DNA of 34,634 nt from Salinicoccus kekensis (GCF_900220995.1 NZ_OBQF01000009.1:1-34634), one strand, 5' to 3'; numbered from the stretch's first letter, positions 23,892 to 32,175 are shown. A program made the numbers and translations. The notes: a model not told the origin generated them from the letters alone.

Positions 23892-25001
23892 ATGGCCATC
23901 GATTATCATTCAAGGTTGAATCAATTTATTTCGGCTGCGTCAGATAAAAATACCGGGCTGATCATCATCACCGACCCGGTCAACATCTTCTACTTCACCG
24001 GTTTTTACGCGGATCCGCATGAGCGGTATATGTCGCTCATCATAGGTTCTGCCGGTGAGAGTTATTTATTCGTTCCGGCGCTGGACCGGGATGCCGCCGC
24101 GGAAAAGGCAAAGGTCGATCATATCATCCCCATTTCCGACGAGGAGGACCCGTTCGACATATTGGGGCAGCACCTCGGGGCTTCCGTCCATACCATCGGT
24201 GTCGAGATGAACGTTATGACGGTCGCGCATCAGAACGGCATCCAGTCCATTTACAACGAAGCGGCGTTCGTGGACATCCAATCCGAAATCAACGCCCTCA
24301 GAGTCTATAAGTCGAGGGAGGAAGTCGAGGGTCTGAAAAAAGCGGTGGCCCTCATCGAAAAAGTGCTGGATAAAGGGCTTGAAACCGTTGAGAGAGGGAT
24401 GACGGAGGCGGACCTCGTCGCTGAATTCGAATACTTGATGAAGAAATACGGCGCATCAGGCCCGTCGTTCTCAACGATGGTGCTTTCCGGCGAAAAGGCT
24501 GCCCTGCCCCACGGCAAGCCGGATGATACGAAGCTTGAGGATGGGGATTTCCTCCTGATCGATTTCGGCGTCATCACCTACGACAGGTACTGCTCCGATA
24601 TCACCAGGACATTCGTGATCGGTGAAGCGGATGAAAAGCAGAAGGAGATCTACGATATCGTCAGGCGCTCCACCCAGGCAGGCGTGGATGCTGTGAAAGC
24701 GGGCGTGCCGCTGAAGGAATTCGACATCGCCGCGAGGAATGTCATCGAGGAGGCGGGTTACGGCGAATATTTCAACAACAGGGTCGGCCACGGGCTCGGC
24801 ATCGAAGTGCATGAAGCACCATCCATCCACCATTTGAATGAAGACATCGCAAAACCAGGCATGGTCTTCACGATCGAGCCCGGCATCTATATCCCGGGTT
24901 ACGGCGGCGTCCGCATCGAAGAGGAAGTCTACATCAATGAAGACGGCAAAGCGGAAGTGCTGACGAACTATCCAAGGGATCTGCGGGAAATCTCCTTATA
25001 G
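23892..25001 (+). CDS. M24 family metallopeptidase (Xaa-Pro aminopeptidase/dipeptidase, PepQ-like)
   Basis: This 369-residue cytoplasmic peptidase would split peptides at Xaa-Pro bonds. It has an N-terminal creatinase-like domain (residues 1-130) and a pita-bread catalytic domain with the five metal ligands: Asp in LLIDFGVITYDRYCSDITRTF (two Asp), His in NNRVGHGLGIEVHEAP, Glu in FTIEPGIYIPGYGG and Glu in VRIEEEVYI. AGGAGG lies six bases before the ATG at 23892; an earlier ATG at 23868 overlaps this site. It has its own convergent terminator. Likely role is peptide nitrogen recycling. Confidence 0.93.
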   Translation: MAIDYHSRLNQFISAASDKNTGLIIITDPVNIFYFTGFYADPHERYMSLIIGSAGESYLFVPALDRDAAAEKAKVDHIIPISDEEDPFDILGQHLGASVHTIGVEMNVMTVAHQNGIQSIYNEAAFVDIQSEINALRVYKSREEVEGLKKAVALIEKVLDKGLETVERGMTEADLVAEFEYLMKKYGASGPSFSTMVLSGEKAALPHGKPDDTKLEDGDFLLIDFGVITYDRYCSDITRTFVIGEADEKQKEIYDIVRRSTQAGVDAVKAGVPLKEFDIAARNVIEEAGYGEYFNNRVGHGLGIEVHEAPSIHHLNEDIAKPGMVFTIEPGIYIPGYGGVRIEEEVYINEDGKAEVLTNYPRDLREISL

Positions 25002-25010
25002 AAGACAAAA

Positions 25011-25042
25011 AAACAGGACTGAATTTTATTCAGTCCTGTTTT
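25011..25042. terminator. Bidirectional terminator between convergent genes
   Basis: AAAACAGGACTGAA pairs with TTCAGTCCTGTTTT around a 4-nt loop, with T-runs on both strands. It serves the peptidase gene (plus) and the binding-protein gene (minus). Confidence 0.9.
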
Positions 25043-25045
25043 CAT

Positions 25046-26626
25046 TTACTCTTTACTGACGTCGCTTAAAAAGTGGAAGCTTGCCGGATGCTGGGCATAT
25101 CCTTCGATATCCTCACTCATGCCCGTCAGCAGGTATGGATGGTAGATCGGGATGATCGGTGCTTCCTCAAGGATGATCTCCTGTGCCTCTTCGTACAGAT
25201 CCAAACGTTCATTTTCATTGATTTCAACTCTCGCGTCTTCCAACAATACATCCACTTCTTCATTCGCATAACGGGACCTGTTTCCTGAATCCCCGATGCT
25301 CGAAGAGTGGAACAATGGATAAAGACCGTAATCCGCATCCATCGTCACCGTCCCCCAGCCGCCGATGAACATATCATGGCTGCCGCTGCCGACGTAGTCC
25401 AGATATGCACCCGGATCGATCTGATAAATCTCAAGGTCGATGTTCAGCTCCTGCAGCTGCTCCTGTATATAAGTCGCGATATCCGCTGCGGTCCTGTCCT
25501 GAACGACGATTTCAGCCGAGAATCCTTCTTCATAACCGTTGTCCTCCAGCAGTTCCTGCGCCGCCTCGACATCATATCCGATGCCGTCTATATCCTCACT
25601 GTGGCCGAACACCGCCGGGCTCAGCAAAGTGTCTGCAGCGACGGCCTTGCCTTCAAGCATGATGCTGATGATATCCTCTTTATCAATTGCGTGGGCAATT
25701 GCCTGACGGACGACAGGGTCATCAAACGGTTCAACTTCAGTGTTGAAGCCGACATACTCCATCCTGACACTTTCGGTTTCATTCACCGTCGTGCCCTCAC
25801 CGGAATTGATCTGTTCGAAGTCATTCGGGTCGAGCGGGAAAATCAGGTCCGCATGACCGGTCTGAAGTTCGGCGATGCGTGTCGCATCTTCAGGCACTGC
25901 GTTGAATGTGAAGACGTCCGATTCCGCCTCTTCGCCCCAGTACGCTTCATTTTTGACGAGGGTCACATAGTCGCCTTCCGAAATCTCTTCAAATTGATAA
26001 GGCCCGGTCCCGACCGGATTTTGATGTACGGCGGTCAGCTGCTCATCGGCCGCATAGTCCTCTTCAATCACTGCAGGGCTGATCATGCCGCCTGCAGGAT
26101 GTGCAAGGTGTGACGGGAGTGCTGCGAACGGGCTCGAAGTATGGATATGTACCGTATAGTCATCGATGACCTCCACCTCTTCTATCAGCTCGAATAAAAA
26201 TGCGACAGGCGATCCGACTTCTTCATCCGTCACCCTGTCGAGGTTCGCTTTCACCGCTTCTGCATCCAGCACCTCACCGTCATGGAACTCCACACCTTCC
26301 CTGATCTGGAATTCCCATGTCGTGTCGTCGACCTGCCCGTAACTTTCTGCAAGCCCCGGCTCGAGCTCGAGTTCAGGGGTGAACTCCACAAGCCTTTCAT
26401 AAATGTTCACGTTCACATGATTCGACGGCTGATCGTTCGCCGCATGCGGATCCAGTGAGTTCGGTGTCGCAAGCAGACTCATGTTGACCGCTTCTCCGCC
26501 CTGCTGCCCTTCAGCTTCCGCCGATTCTTCAGAAGTTTCTTCGGCCGCTTCATCCACTCCGCCGTCATCGGTGCAGGCGCCGAGCACAAAAAGCATGGAA
26601 AAAACCAACAGTAAATATTTCTTCAT
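25046..26626 (-). CDS. Peptide/solute-binding lipoprotein of an ABC transporter (SBP family 5)
   Basis: This 526-residue lipoprotein would capture oligopeptides or related solutes outside the cell. It has a type II signal peptide with lipobox VLGAC (Cys near residue 18), an acidic Ser/Glu linker, and a family-5 domain recognisable from LVEFTPELELEPGLAESYGQVDDTTWEF, VEFHDGEVLDAEAVKANLDR, NPVGTGPYQFEEI and VRQAIAHAIDKEDI. The length is usual. No permease or ATPase genes adjoin it, so its transporter must be encoded elsewhere. AGGAGG lies 11 bases before the ATG. A promoter with perfect -10 precedes it. The ligand is unknown; glutathione, nickel or di/oligopeptides are possibilities for this family. 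Confidence 0.9.
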   Translation of the reverse strand: MKKYLLLVFSMLFVLGACTDDGGVDEAAEETSEESAEAEGQQGGEAVNMSLLATPNSLDPHAANDQPSNHVNVNIYERLVEFTPELELEPGLAESYGQVDDTTWEFQIREGVEFHDGEVLDAEAVKANLDRVTDEEVGSPVAFLFELIEEVEVIDDYTVHIHTSSPFAALPSHLAHPAGGMISPAVIEEDYAADEQLTAVHQNPVGTGPYQFEEISEGDYVTLVKNEAYWGEEAESDVFTFNAVPEDATRIAELQTGHADLIFPLDPNDFEQINSGEGTTVNETESVRMEYVGFNTEVEPFDDPVVRQAIAHAIDKEDIISIMLEGKAVAADTLLSPAVFGHSEDIDGIGYDVEAAQELLEDNGYEEGFSAEIVVQDRTAADIATYIQEQLQELNIDLEIYQIDPGAYLDYVGSGSHDMFIGGWGTVTMDADYGLYPLFHSSSIGDSGNRSRYANEEVDVLLEDARVEINENERLDLYEEAQEIILEEAPIIPIYHPYLLTGMSEDIEGYAQHPASFHFLSDVSKE

Positions 26627-26659
26627 TTAAAAAACAGCCTCCTGATAGTGATTACTTTC

Positions 26660-26688
26660 ATTATACCTAGTAACACACTATGAATAAA
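26660..26688 (-). promoter_or_regulatory. Promoter of the solute-binding protein gene
   Basis: Minus strand: -35 TTTATT (weak, 26683-26688), 17-nt spacer, perfect -10 TATAAT (26660-26665). It is flanked by a 9-bp inverted repeat (AAAACAGCC at about 26631 and GGCTGTTTT at about 26692) whose downstream half overlaps the ribosome binding site region. Confidence 0.5.
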
Positions 26689-26705
26689 GGGGCTGTTTTA
26701 CAATT

Positions 26706-27227
26706 TCATCGCCGTTCCCGTTCCATCAAAACATTATAATGATGCTTTTCATGGATATATCCCACTTTGATCATCTGCACGACATTAGGCCAATTTGGCA
26801 CAGGATCGGGGTAACGGATCGTATAGGCTTCCCGGTCCGAAAGACCCGTGACCTGCTTCTTAAGCTTTTCGGTCTCCTCTTCAAGCATCAGCCTGAGCTC
26901 GCCTTTTGAATACCTTCGATCCATCTTCGGCTCCAGTATTTTCGGCGCCTTCATCGTGGGGCCGGCATAGATGTTGTGCATATGGCCGTTTTGTTCAGCG
27001 GTCTTTATTCCGCCTGCTTTAATGAAGAGCCTTGCTGCAGGAAGGTAGACTTGAGAGAACTGCCTTGTGAGCCTGAGCAGCAGGTAGCAATGGTAGATGA
27101 CTTCCCCGATGCTCCATTTATCCGGCTCGGCCCTTTTGTAGATGTCCCCGTTGAATTCCTCTGTTTTGAAGTAATGATCCCTCAGTGCTTCGAGTTCATT
27201 GAAAGTCCTTTCGATTTCATGGTTCAC
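26706..27227 (-). CDS. DinB-like (YfiT/DinB superfamily) putative metal-dependent protein
   Basis: This 173-residue four-helix-bundle-type protein shows spaced His residues typical of DinB-like metal sites: His in EVIYHCYLLLRL and the two in YIHEKHHYNVL near the C-terminus. The opening NHEIERTFNELEALRDHYF and KWSIGEVIYH fit the family, some members of which are bacillithiol or mycothiol S-transferases. The frame is open upstream to 27431, but that part overlaps the GNAT gene; AAGGGTGATGAC precedes the GTG at 27227, four bases after the GNAT stop. Coupled to the GNAT gene. The substrate is unknown. Confidence 0.78.
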   Translation of the reverse strand: MNHEIERTFNELEALRDHYFKTEEFNGDIYKRAEPDKWSIGEVIYHCYLLLRLTRQFSQVYLPAARLFIKAGGIKTAEQNGHMHNIYAGPTMKAPKILEPKMDRRYSKGELRLMLEEETEKLKKQVTGLSDREAYTIRYPDPVPNWPNVVQMIKVGYIHEKHHYNVLMERERR

Positions 27228-27231
27228 GTCA

Positions 27232-27747
27232 TCACCCTTTACTGAATGTGCTGGTATAGCTGAACGTCCCTTCCACATTTCGAAGTGCGCCCGCTTCCAG
27301 TTCCTTGATGAGGAATGCCGCTCCCGGCATTTCAAACGATGCGGAAATACCCAGATCAGCGGCCGGGACGTAACCGGGGGTGCCGTAAAATTCAGGCGCG
27401 CCCAAAATGCTGATATATGTATATCCTGCATCCGCCGCCGTCTGTTCCGCTCCCCTGATCAGGGCAGTCCCGACCTCAAGATGATCCAGCCCCGGCCGCA
27501 CCGCGACGGGTCCGAGTGCGAGCCCTTCAATGCCGTCGACACTCACCTCGCTCATCAAGATGTGTCCGAGCACCTGCTCTGCTTCCACAGCCACGAGTTC
27601 GAATGCCGGGTTGTAGGACTTCTCGGCGCGTATCCTTTTCACAAGCTCCGCTTCACCCTGATATCCTTTTTCGGATTCTGTGAAACTGTCCCTGAGGAGT
27701 AACTCCACCCCATTGAATTCCGTGACTTTGATGCTTCTGACTTCCAT
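27232..27747 (-). CDS. GNAT family N-acetyltransferase (YhbS-like)
   Basis: This 171-residue protein has the GNAT core: ELVAVEAEQVLGHILMSEV, then LALGPVAVRPGLDHLEVGTALIRGAEQTA (acetyl-CoA pyrophosphate loop, degenerate R-x-x-G-x-A form) and YISILGAPEFYGTPGYVPA, the YhbS/COG3153 signature. AAAGGAG lies seven bases before the ATG at 27747; an earlier ATG at 27780 is upstream of this site. It is cotranscribed with the DinB-like gene, with four bases between stop and start. The acceptor is unknown. Confidence 0.88.
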   Translation of the reverse strand: MEVRSIKVTEFNGVELLLRDSFTESEKGYQGEAELVKRIRAEKSYNPAFELVAVEAEQVLGHILMSEVSVDGIEGLALGPVAVRPGLDHLEVGTALIRGAEQTAADAGYTYISILGAPEFYGTPGYVPAADLGISASFEMPGAAFLIKELEAGALRNVEGTFSYTSTFSKG

Positions 27748-27842
27748 ATCTTTCTCCTTTGACACAATATTTTTCTGCATGTTGTTTGTCTTTCAAATAC
27801 CCTGAAGCAGGCAGTTTAATCGTCCTCTTTTCCCTCAAATGT

Positions 27843-27848
27843 TACAAT
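27843..27848 (+). promoter_or_regulatory. Extended -10 box of the small-protein/DsbA-like operon
   Basis: TACAAT preceded by TG one base upstream (27840-27841) forms an extended -10, about 47 bases before the small ORF. No -35 is apparent. Confidence 0.4.
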
Positions 27849-27894
27849 TGATGCCATCAGTGGATATTTTCCCGACAGAAGGGGGCGTTCAATT

Positions 27895-28074
27895 ATGAAC
27901 ATTCAAGAAGATGGGGCAAAATCCCGTAAAGACAGCGAAACAAATGATACGCAGAGTGAAGTGATCGAACTGAAATCATTCAGCCTGGATTCCTCCGAAG
28001 GCCTGATGTGTGATTTCAACACCGGCATCTGCGGACCGGTGGACGAAGAGGAAAAGAAAGAGGATGAAAAATGA
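27895..28074 (+). CDS. Small Cys-containing protein (59 residues) coupled to the DsbA/FrnE-like gene
   Basis: The frame starts at ATG 27895, nine bases after AAGGGGG, and ends in a TGA that overlaps the next ATG (ATGA). The product is very acidic and polar, with a conserved-looking centre SFSLDSSEGLMCDFNTGICG: two Cys seven residues apart near the middle, then an acidic C-terminus. There is no signal peptide or membrane helix, so it is cytoplasmic. The four-base overlap with an oxidoreductase gene strongly suggests a joint role, perhaps as a redox substrate or partner. I do not know a named family. It was identified from the nucleotide sequence. Confidence 0.75.
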   Translation: MNIQEDGAKSRKDSETNDTQSEVIELKSFSLDSSEGLMCDFNTGICGPVDEEEKKEDEK

Positions 28075-28718
28075 AGATAACAATATGGTCGGACTTCGTA
28101 TGCCCGTTCTGCTTCATCGGACAGGCACATCTGGATGCAGCACTTGAAAATTTCGAGCATAAGGACGATGTGGAAGTTGAATATAAGAGCTATCTGCTCA
28201 TGCCGGATGCTGAATATCAGCCGGGACGTTCCTACTATGAATTCTTTGCGGATAAATTCGGCATGCCCGTCGAAAAAGCCAAGAAGCAGCTTAAGCAGCA
28301 GGCCGAATCGGCAAAAGCATCAGGCGTCGTCATGAACCACGACATCGCCAAAATCGCCAATACATTCGACGGCCACCGCGCCTTCCAGTATGCAAAAGAT
28401 CAGGGCAAAGGCACGGATTTCTTCAAACGCTTTTACGCTGCACATTTCACGGAAGGTGAAGTGCTGAGTGATACGGACACGATCGTACGCATCTCCGAAG
28501 AGGTCGGCCTCGACGGTGAAGCGGTGCGCAGTGTTGTGGAGAATGAACGGAACACGGACAAAGTGCAGGCGGACATCAGCCAGGCCCGCCAGCTTGGCGT
28601 GCAGGGCGTGCCATTCTTCCTTGTGAATGACAAATACTCGATTTCAGGCGCTCAGCCGGTCGAACTGTTCCAGCAGGCGCTGAACCAGATCTGGCAGGAA
28701 GAACAGACAGCGGAATGA
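28071..28718 (+). CDS. DsbA family oxidoreductase, FrnE-like
   Basis: This 215-residue thioredoxin-fold protein has a helical insertion. The start is IKIT-like KITIWSDFVCPFCFIGQAHL, with active-site CPFC at about residues 12-15 near the N-terminus, and the cis-Pro loop is in GVQGVPFFLVND. No signal peptide is present, so it acts in the cytosol, as do FrnE/YwbO relatives linked to oxidative-stress tolerance and disulfide exchange. It overlaps the upstream small-protein gene by four bases. A strong terminator follows. Confidence 0.93.
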   Translation: MKITIWSDFVCPFCFIGQAHLDAALENFEHKDDVEVEYKSYLLMPDAEYQPGRSYYEFFADKFGMPVEKAKKQLKQQAESAKASGVVMNHDIAKIANTFDGHRAFQYAKDQGKGTDFFKRFYAAHFTEGEVLSDTDTIVRISEEVGLDGEAVRSVVENERNTDKVQADISQARQLGVQGVPFFLVNDKYSISGAQPVELFQQALNQIWQEEQTAE

Positions 28719-28725
28719 TCCATAT

Positions 28726-28759
28726 AAAAAACGAGGATGCCTGTGCATCCTCGTTTTTT
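28726..28759. terminator. Bidirectional terminator between convergent genes
   Basis: AAAAAACGAGGATGC pairs with GCATCCTCGTTTTTT around a 4-nt loop. The minus-strand gene stop codon (28758-28760) touches its outer edge. Confidence 0.92.
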
Positions 28760-29144
28760 ATAATTTCCTGACTTCGAAATTTTCTAGTCCTTTGACTTTC
28801 CCGGTTTCAAAATAGGTGTGGAAGTAATGCTGCAGCGAGTACTCATCCAGATGCTCCTTATAATAAACTTTTCCCTTGTCCGGTGAGTCTTCCGAAGGCA
28901 ATGCCTCAACCGTGAACATGCCCATTTCCCCGATTGCCTGCACCACCCCTATATCCAGCTCCTGGTTCAGCTGGGCGAGTGATACAAATCCGGTCTGCCC
29001 TTCCTCAAGCAGTTCCAGCGCTTTATAGACGTCATCGATGGTCGGTGCATCATTGCCGCCCTGATCCATAGTGAGCGATGTATACGGGTCTGTATCTTTA
29101 TCAACTGCCGGCTGATTGCTTCTGAACATATCAAATATTCCCAT
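28758..29144 (-). CDS. Hypothetical protein, 128 residues
   Basis: This is a soluble acidic protein starting MGIFDMFRSNQPAVDKD. After a polar N-terminal 35 residues comes a helical segment (TIDDVYKALELLEEGQTGFVSLAQLNQELDIGV) that could be a small winged-helix-like fold, then VVQAIGEMGMFTVEAL and an aromatic-rich end (YYKEHLDEYSLQHYFHTYFETG). AGAGG lies five bases before the ATG. It ends a minus-strand run of genes at a bidirectional terminator. I do not recognise it. Confidence 0.75.
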   Translation of the reverse strand: MGIFDMFRSNQPAVDKDTDPYTSLTMDQGGNDAPTIDDVYKALELLEEGQTGFVSLAQLNQELDIGVVQAIGEMGMFTVEALPSEDSPDKGKVYYKEHLDEYSLQHYFHTYFETGKVKGLENFEVRKL

Positions 29145-29194
29145 GGAATCCTCTTCCCTTTAATATATTTCCCGGGTAATCAAAACCATACCCA

Positions 29195-29758
29195 TCATTC
29201 AATACTGTCGCTCCAATTGATGATTTCAGCCCCTTCAACAGAGACTTTCCCCCTGCTCAGCACGTGGGGCACAAACTTGAACATGGCCACACGATTACCC
29301 TTCCTGCATTCCTCCACAAAATACTCGAGTGTCTCCATCGGCAGCGCTTCCGCTTCCCTGTATGCACTGATATCCAACACCTCGACGTTTTCCATGGCGA
29401 TGGGCGCTTCCGGCCCTCCATAATGTGCTTTGTCATAGTGGTACAACACATTCCTGTTGTCTTTCAGGTGCTCTACAGGTATCTTATAAAACTTCAGGTC
29501 ATCCTTCAAGTTCAAGTCGAGCTTCTTCAACTCCCTGTAAACATGATGCGGATGCAGGGCGGAAAAATGAACGACATCATTCCACAGGCAGTCGAGGCGG
29601 GGCACTTTCCTGTCCACCAGAAATTCCCTTTCCGGGTGGTCATCATACTTGCTGATGTATCTCGCATACAGGTTTTCATCCAGCGCCTTCATCCAGTTCA
29701 AAGGTATGAGGTAATGCCCGGACATATTTTCAGGCACCAGGTGATAAACGAATTTCAT
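29195..29758 (-). CDS. Hypothetical protein, 187 residues
   Basis: This soluble protein starts KFVYHLVPENMSGHYLIPL, with VYHLVPENMSG and ALHPHHVYRELKKL as distinctive segments rich in His and Tyr. GGGAGG lies five bases before the ATG. It lies between a GNAT gene (21 bp upstream) and the 128-residue unknown gene (50 bp downstream), all probably cotranscribed. Similar uncharacterised proteins occur in Bacillales as far as I recall, but no function can be given. Confidence 0.78.
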   Translation of the reverse strand: MKFVYHLVPENMSGHYLIPLNWMKALDENLYARYISKYDDHPEREFLVDRKVPRLDCLWNDVVHFSALHPHHVYRELKKLDLNLKDDLKFYKIPVEHLKDNRNVLYHYDKAHYGGPEAPIAMENVEVLDISAYREAEALPMETLEYFVEECRKGNRVAMFKFVPHVLSRGKVSVEGAEIINWSDSIE

Positions 29759-29779
29759 GGTTCCCTCCCCCCATTCATA

Positions 29780-30403
29780 TCAGTCGTCACTCAAACTCTT
29801 CAGCATATGGTAGGCTGTAAAATCCTTCTTTTGAATGGTCTCCATCATCCTGTAGCCGAGTTTCTCATAATAAGCAACATTTTCCGCGTTGGCTGTATAA
29901 AGGTAGATCGGGCGTCTGACTGCTTCCGAATATTCATCGAGTGCCGCCATCATTGCACGGCCGATCCCCTTGCCCTGGAAATCCGGATCCACCGCAAGGA
30001 TCTCCAGCAGCAGCGCTTCTTTCGGTATCGCCGCAGGCTGCTGCATCGCCCTGTGCAGCCTGTAGAGTTTTTTATATTTCACTCTCTTCGCAACAGGCGC
30101 GACCTTCCTGAGCTTCTTGACAGTCTGCTTCAAGTTCGAAAGACCATGCCCCTCACCCGTCATCCTCATCGAGTAGACACCGGCGATCTCACCTTCATAT
30201 AAAGCAACATCGACCTTTTCCCCGTGTTTTTTAAACACCGTCAGTTCAATCTGCAGCAGTTCGGCGAAAAGCGCCTCCGTTTTCGGGTCGCTGAAATCGA
30301 ATGTATTCCTCGCGAACTCCTCTGTCTGGAAACTCTTTGAGATTACACGCGCTGCCTGTTCGATATGCTTTTTCTCCATCGGGATAATCTCTATTGAACT
30401 CAT
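29780..30403 (-). CDS. GNAT family N-acetyltransferase
   Basis: This 207-residue enzyme has the acetyl-CoA motif in LLLEILAVDPDFQGKGIGRAMMAAL (Q-G-K-G-I-G, residues about 131-155) and the C-terminal substrate/CoA segment YLYTANAENVAYYEKLGYRMMET. AAGGAG lies six bases before the ATG at 30403; an in-frame ATG at 30445 has no such site. A TATAAT on the minus strand (30444-30449) may be its -10. It heads a group with two unknown genes. The acceptor is unknown. Confidence 0.9.
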   Translation of the reverse strand: MSSIEIIPMEKKHIEQAARVISKSFQTEEFARNTFDFSDPKTEALFAELLQIELTVFKKHGEKVDVALYEGEIAGVYSMRMTGEGHGLSNLKQTVKKLRKVAPVAKRVKYKKLYRLHRAMQQPAAIPKEALLLEILAVDPDFQGKGIGRAMMAALDEYSEAVRRPIYLYTANAENVAYYEKLGYRMMETIQKKDFTAYHMLKSLSDD

Positions 30404-30493
30404 AACCGTCTCCTTATTTGGATATTTGTATCCTTTTATTTTCATTATACAATAAAAATCTCCTGAATATTACTTCAAATAAAAATCTGATAT

Positions 30494-30967
30494 TCATGTC
30501 CCGATATTACATCTCGGCGGGATCTTATCCGCTGCCCACTTGCTGAACAGCAGCGCTTCATATTTTTCATATGCTTCTTCCGTATGACACCGCTCTGTGC
30601 CGTACACATAAAACGGCGGGATCTTTTCTTCGCTGAAGAGGCTTTCATCCAGCTCTTCCTTGATCAGCCGATCCAGTCCCGCAAGATCTTCACGGAATGC
30701 ATCCGACCGCCGGCCGCCCCGCCTCCTGTGTTCCTCATCCATCGCCTTGAGCATCGCGAGCGCATCCGGCAGATGAGGCCTGCCTTCATTGTAGACCGCC
30801 TTCACCACGGGGTGGTGTAGATACCGCGTGTTCACTTCCACCAGTCCCATGCCGCCGAGGCAGACACGGATGATCTGATACAGTTCCAGCACCTGCTTCG
30901 ACAACCGCCTGTTATCAAGGAACCTTGCACTGACATTGTGATCCGGACTCACCCTGAATATCTGCAT
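30494..30967 (-). CDS. Protein resembling pyrimidine-dimer DNA glycosylase (T4 endonuclease V-like) family
   Basis: This 157-residue protein begins MQIFRVSPDHNVSARFLDNRRLSKQ split over a short basic helix, followed by VLELYQIIRV, then YLHHPVVKAVYNEGRP and a basic RRRGGRRSDAF stretch. The arrangement of an N-terminal aromatic/basic strand, D-N-R/L-K-Q-V-L helix and HP motif is like that of the Pyr_excise family, which nicks at UV dimers. T4 endonuclease V uses an N-terminal Thr that is not evident here, so activity is doubtful. It overlaps the upstream gene by one base (TGATG) and is coupled to it. Confidence 0.55.
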   Translation of the reverse strand: MQIFRVSPDHNVSARFLDNRRLSKQVLELYQIIRVCLGGMGLVEVNTRYLHHPVVKAVYNEGRPHLPDALAMLKAMDEEHRRRGGRRSDAFREDLAGLDRLIKEELDESLFSEEKIPPFYVYGTERCHTEEAYEKYEALLFSKWAADKIPPRCNIGT

Positions 30968-32043
30968 CAGCCTTCCATGCCTTCATTTCTGTAATAATCG
31001 CCGAGGCGTGCGTATTCAGGGAGGGCCTTCAGCACCTCATCGCGCTTTTTCGGCCATTCCTCATCACTGTACTGCGCCTTCAGCTCATTGAAAGGTTCCA
31101 TATTATTGACATCATACCGGGTGGTGAGCAGCCAGAGCTCTTCAATATAAGCTTCATGGTTCTTCTTTATCTTATACAGTTCCTTCAACTGGACCGTATA
31201 CTCCCTGCTGAGCCCGTGCGGCTTATGATGGATTTCCCTGCCTGCTTTCAACAGCTCAATCGCCTGATCATACTCCCCGTTTGAAATGTACCTGTCTATC
31301 GCGAACCGCCTCACTTCAAAGAAATCCAGATGATCCTCGATGAACGCATCCATCTTATCTTCATCATCCATCTGTTCTGCGAGTTCCAAGTAGAACCTCG
31401 CCCATTTCTCGAGCTCCGCCTTATCCAGTCCGGCTTCACCTCCCAGCGACTCGATCTGCTGGCCAGCAATCTGCAGCTTCCTTTCCATCTGGTTCGGTTC
31501 CCTGAAATTATCCAGCAGGAATTCAAGATACTTATCCGTATCCGTCGCATCCCCCAGACTCGCATGCCTTGAAATGATCCATCTGAACATCGATACGGCC
31601 ACCGACCTCGGCCCGCTGTTCAGGATCGCCTGCCATACCCTGAAGATTTCATCCATGATTTCAGATACCACCCCGCCGGCATCCTCGATGCGGAGTTTAT
31701 TAATCCGGAGGAAAATCAGCTTGGTGATATCAAATGCTTCTTCGAAATACTTGTTGTTGACGAGACCGGTGACTTCAGTGTTCAGGAAGTCGTTCAAGCC
31801 TTTCTCCATCCTTCTCGCCTTCGAATACGGCACAAAACTGCCCTTCTCGACATTCGGATTGACGATATCCTGATACCGCTTCTTATACTGGTCGAAGTCC
31901 CCTTCGGTCAACTCATTGTTGCTGAGGAGCCTGAGGCGCATCACCAGGTTCTCGTCTTCACTGAGCAGATCCACCACGAAATTCTGCAGCGTTTCCTGAT
32001 CCGTATTTTCCACAAGGTGCCTCAATTCATTCAAGTTCGTCAT
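30967..32043 (-). CDS. Large helical protein of unknown function (358 residues)
   Basis: An all-helical soluble protein, rich in charged residues, with repeating helix pairs such as NNKYFEEAFDITKLIFLRI, YISNGEYDQAIELLKAGREI and KLQIAGQQIES, which look TPR-like. The N-terminus (LRHLVENTDQETLQNFVVDLL then SEDENLVMRLRLL) resembles helical regions found with SWIM zinc-finger proteins (DUF6880-like); no Cys cluster is present here. GGGTGAG lies before the ATG. The last base of its gene overlaps the next start. It lies divergent from the catalase gene. Function unknown. Confidence 0.75.
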   Translation of the reverse strand: MTNLNELRHLVENTDQETLQNFVVDLLSEDENLVMRLRLLSNNELTEGDFDQYKKRYQDIVNPNVEKGSFVPYSKARRMEKGLNDFLNTEVTGLVNNKYFEEAFDITKLIFLRINKLRIEDAGGVVSEIMDEIFRVWQAILNSGPRSVAVSMFRWIISRHASLGDATDTDKYLEFLLDNFREPNQMERKLQIAGQQIESLGGEAGLDKAELEKWARFYLELAEQMDDEDKMDAFIEDHLDFFEVRRFAIDRYISNGEYDQAIELLKAGREIHHKPHGLSREYTVQLKELYKIKKNHEAYIEELWLLTTRYDVNNMEPFNELKAQYSDEEWPKKRDEVLKALPEYARLGDYYRNEGMEG

Positions 32044-32149
32044 TTTCTCACCCGCTTAATCAGTTTTCTCACTTCAAGTATACATGAATGCAGTCGCTTC
32101 CAAAGGGAAAATACTTCGGGATTTTCATAATATTCCTGCCTGAATACCG

Positions 32150-32175
32150 GATTAATAGCAGAAAATTCAGGGTAT
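32150..32175 (+). promoter_or_regulatory. SigB-type general stress promoter of the catalase gene
   Basis: -35 GATTAA (32150-32155), 14-nt spacer and -10 GGGTAT (32170-32175) match the SigB consensus GTTTAA-N13-15-GGGTAT with one difference in the -35. The gap to the ATG is 36 bases. B. subtilis katE is a known SigB target. Confidence 0.8.

Noticed and set aside
29264-30202. Plus-strand ORF of 312 codons opposite the unknown and GNAT genes
   Set aside because: It spans two minus-strand genes with good ribosome binding sites and a recognisable GNAT motif; its own translation is His/Leu/Val-rich with no family signature.
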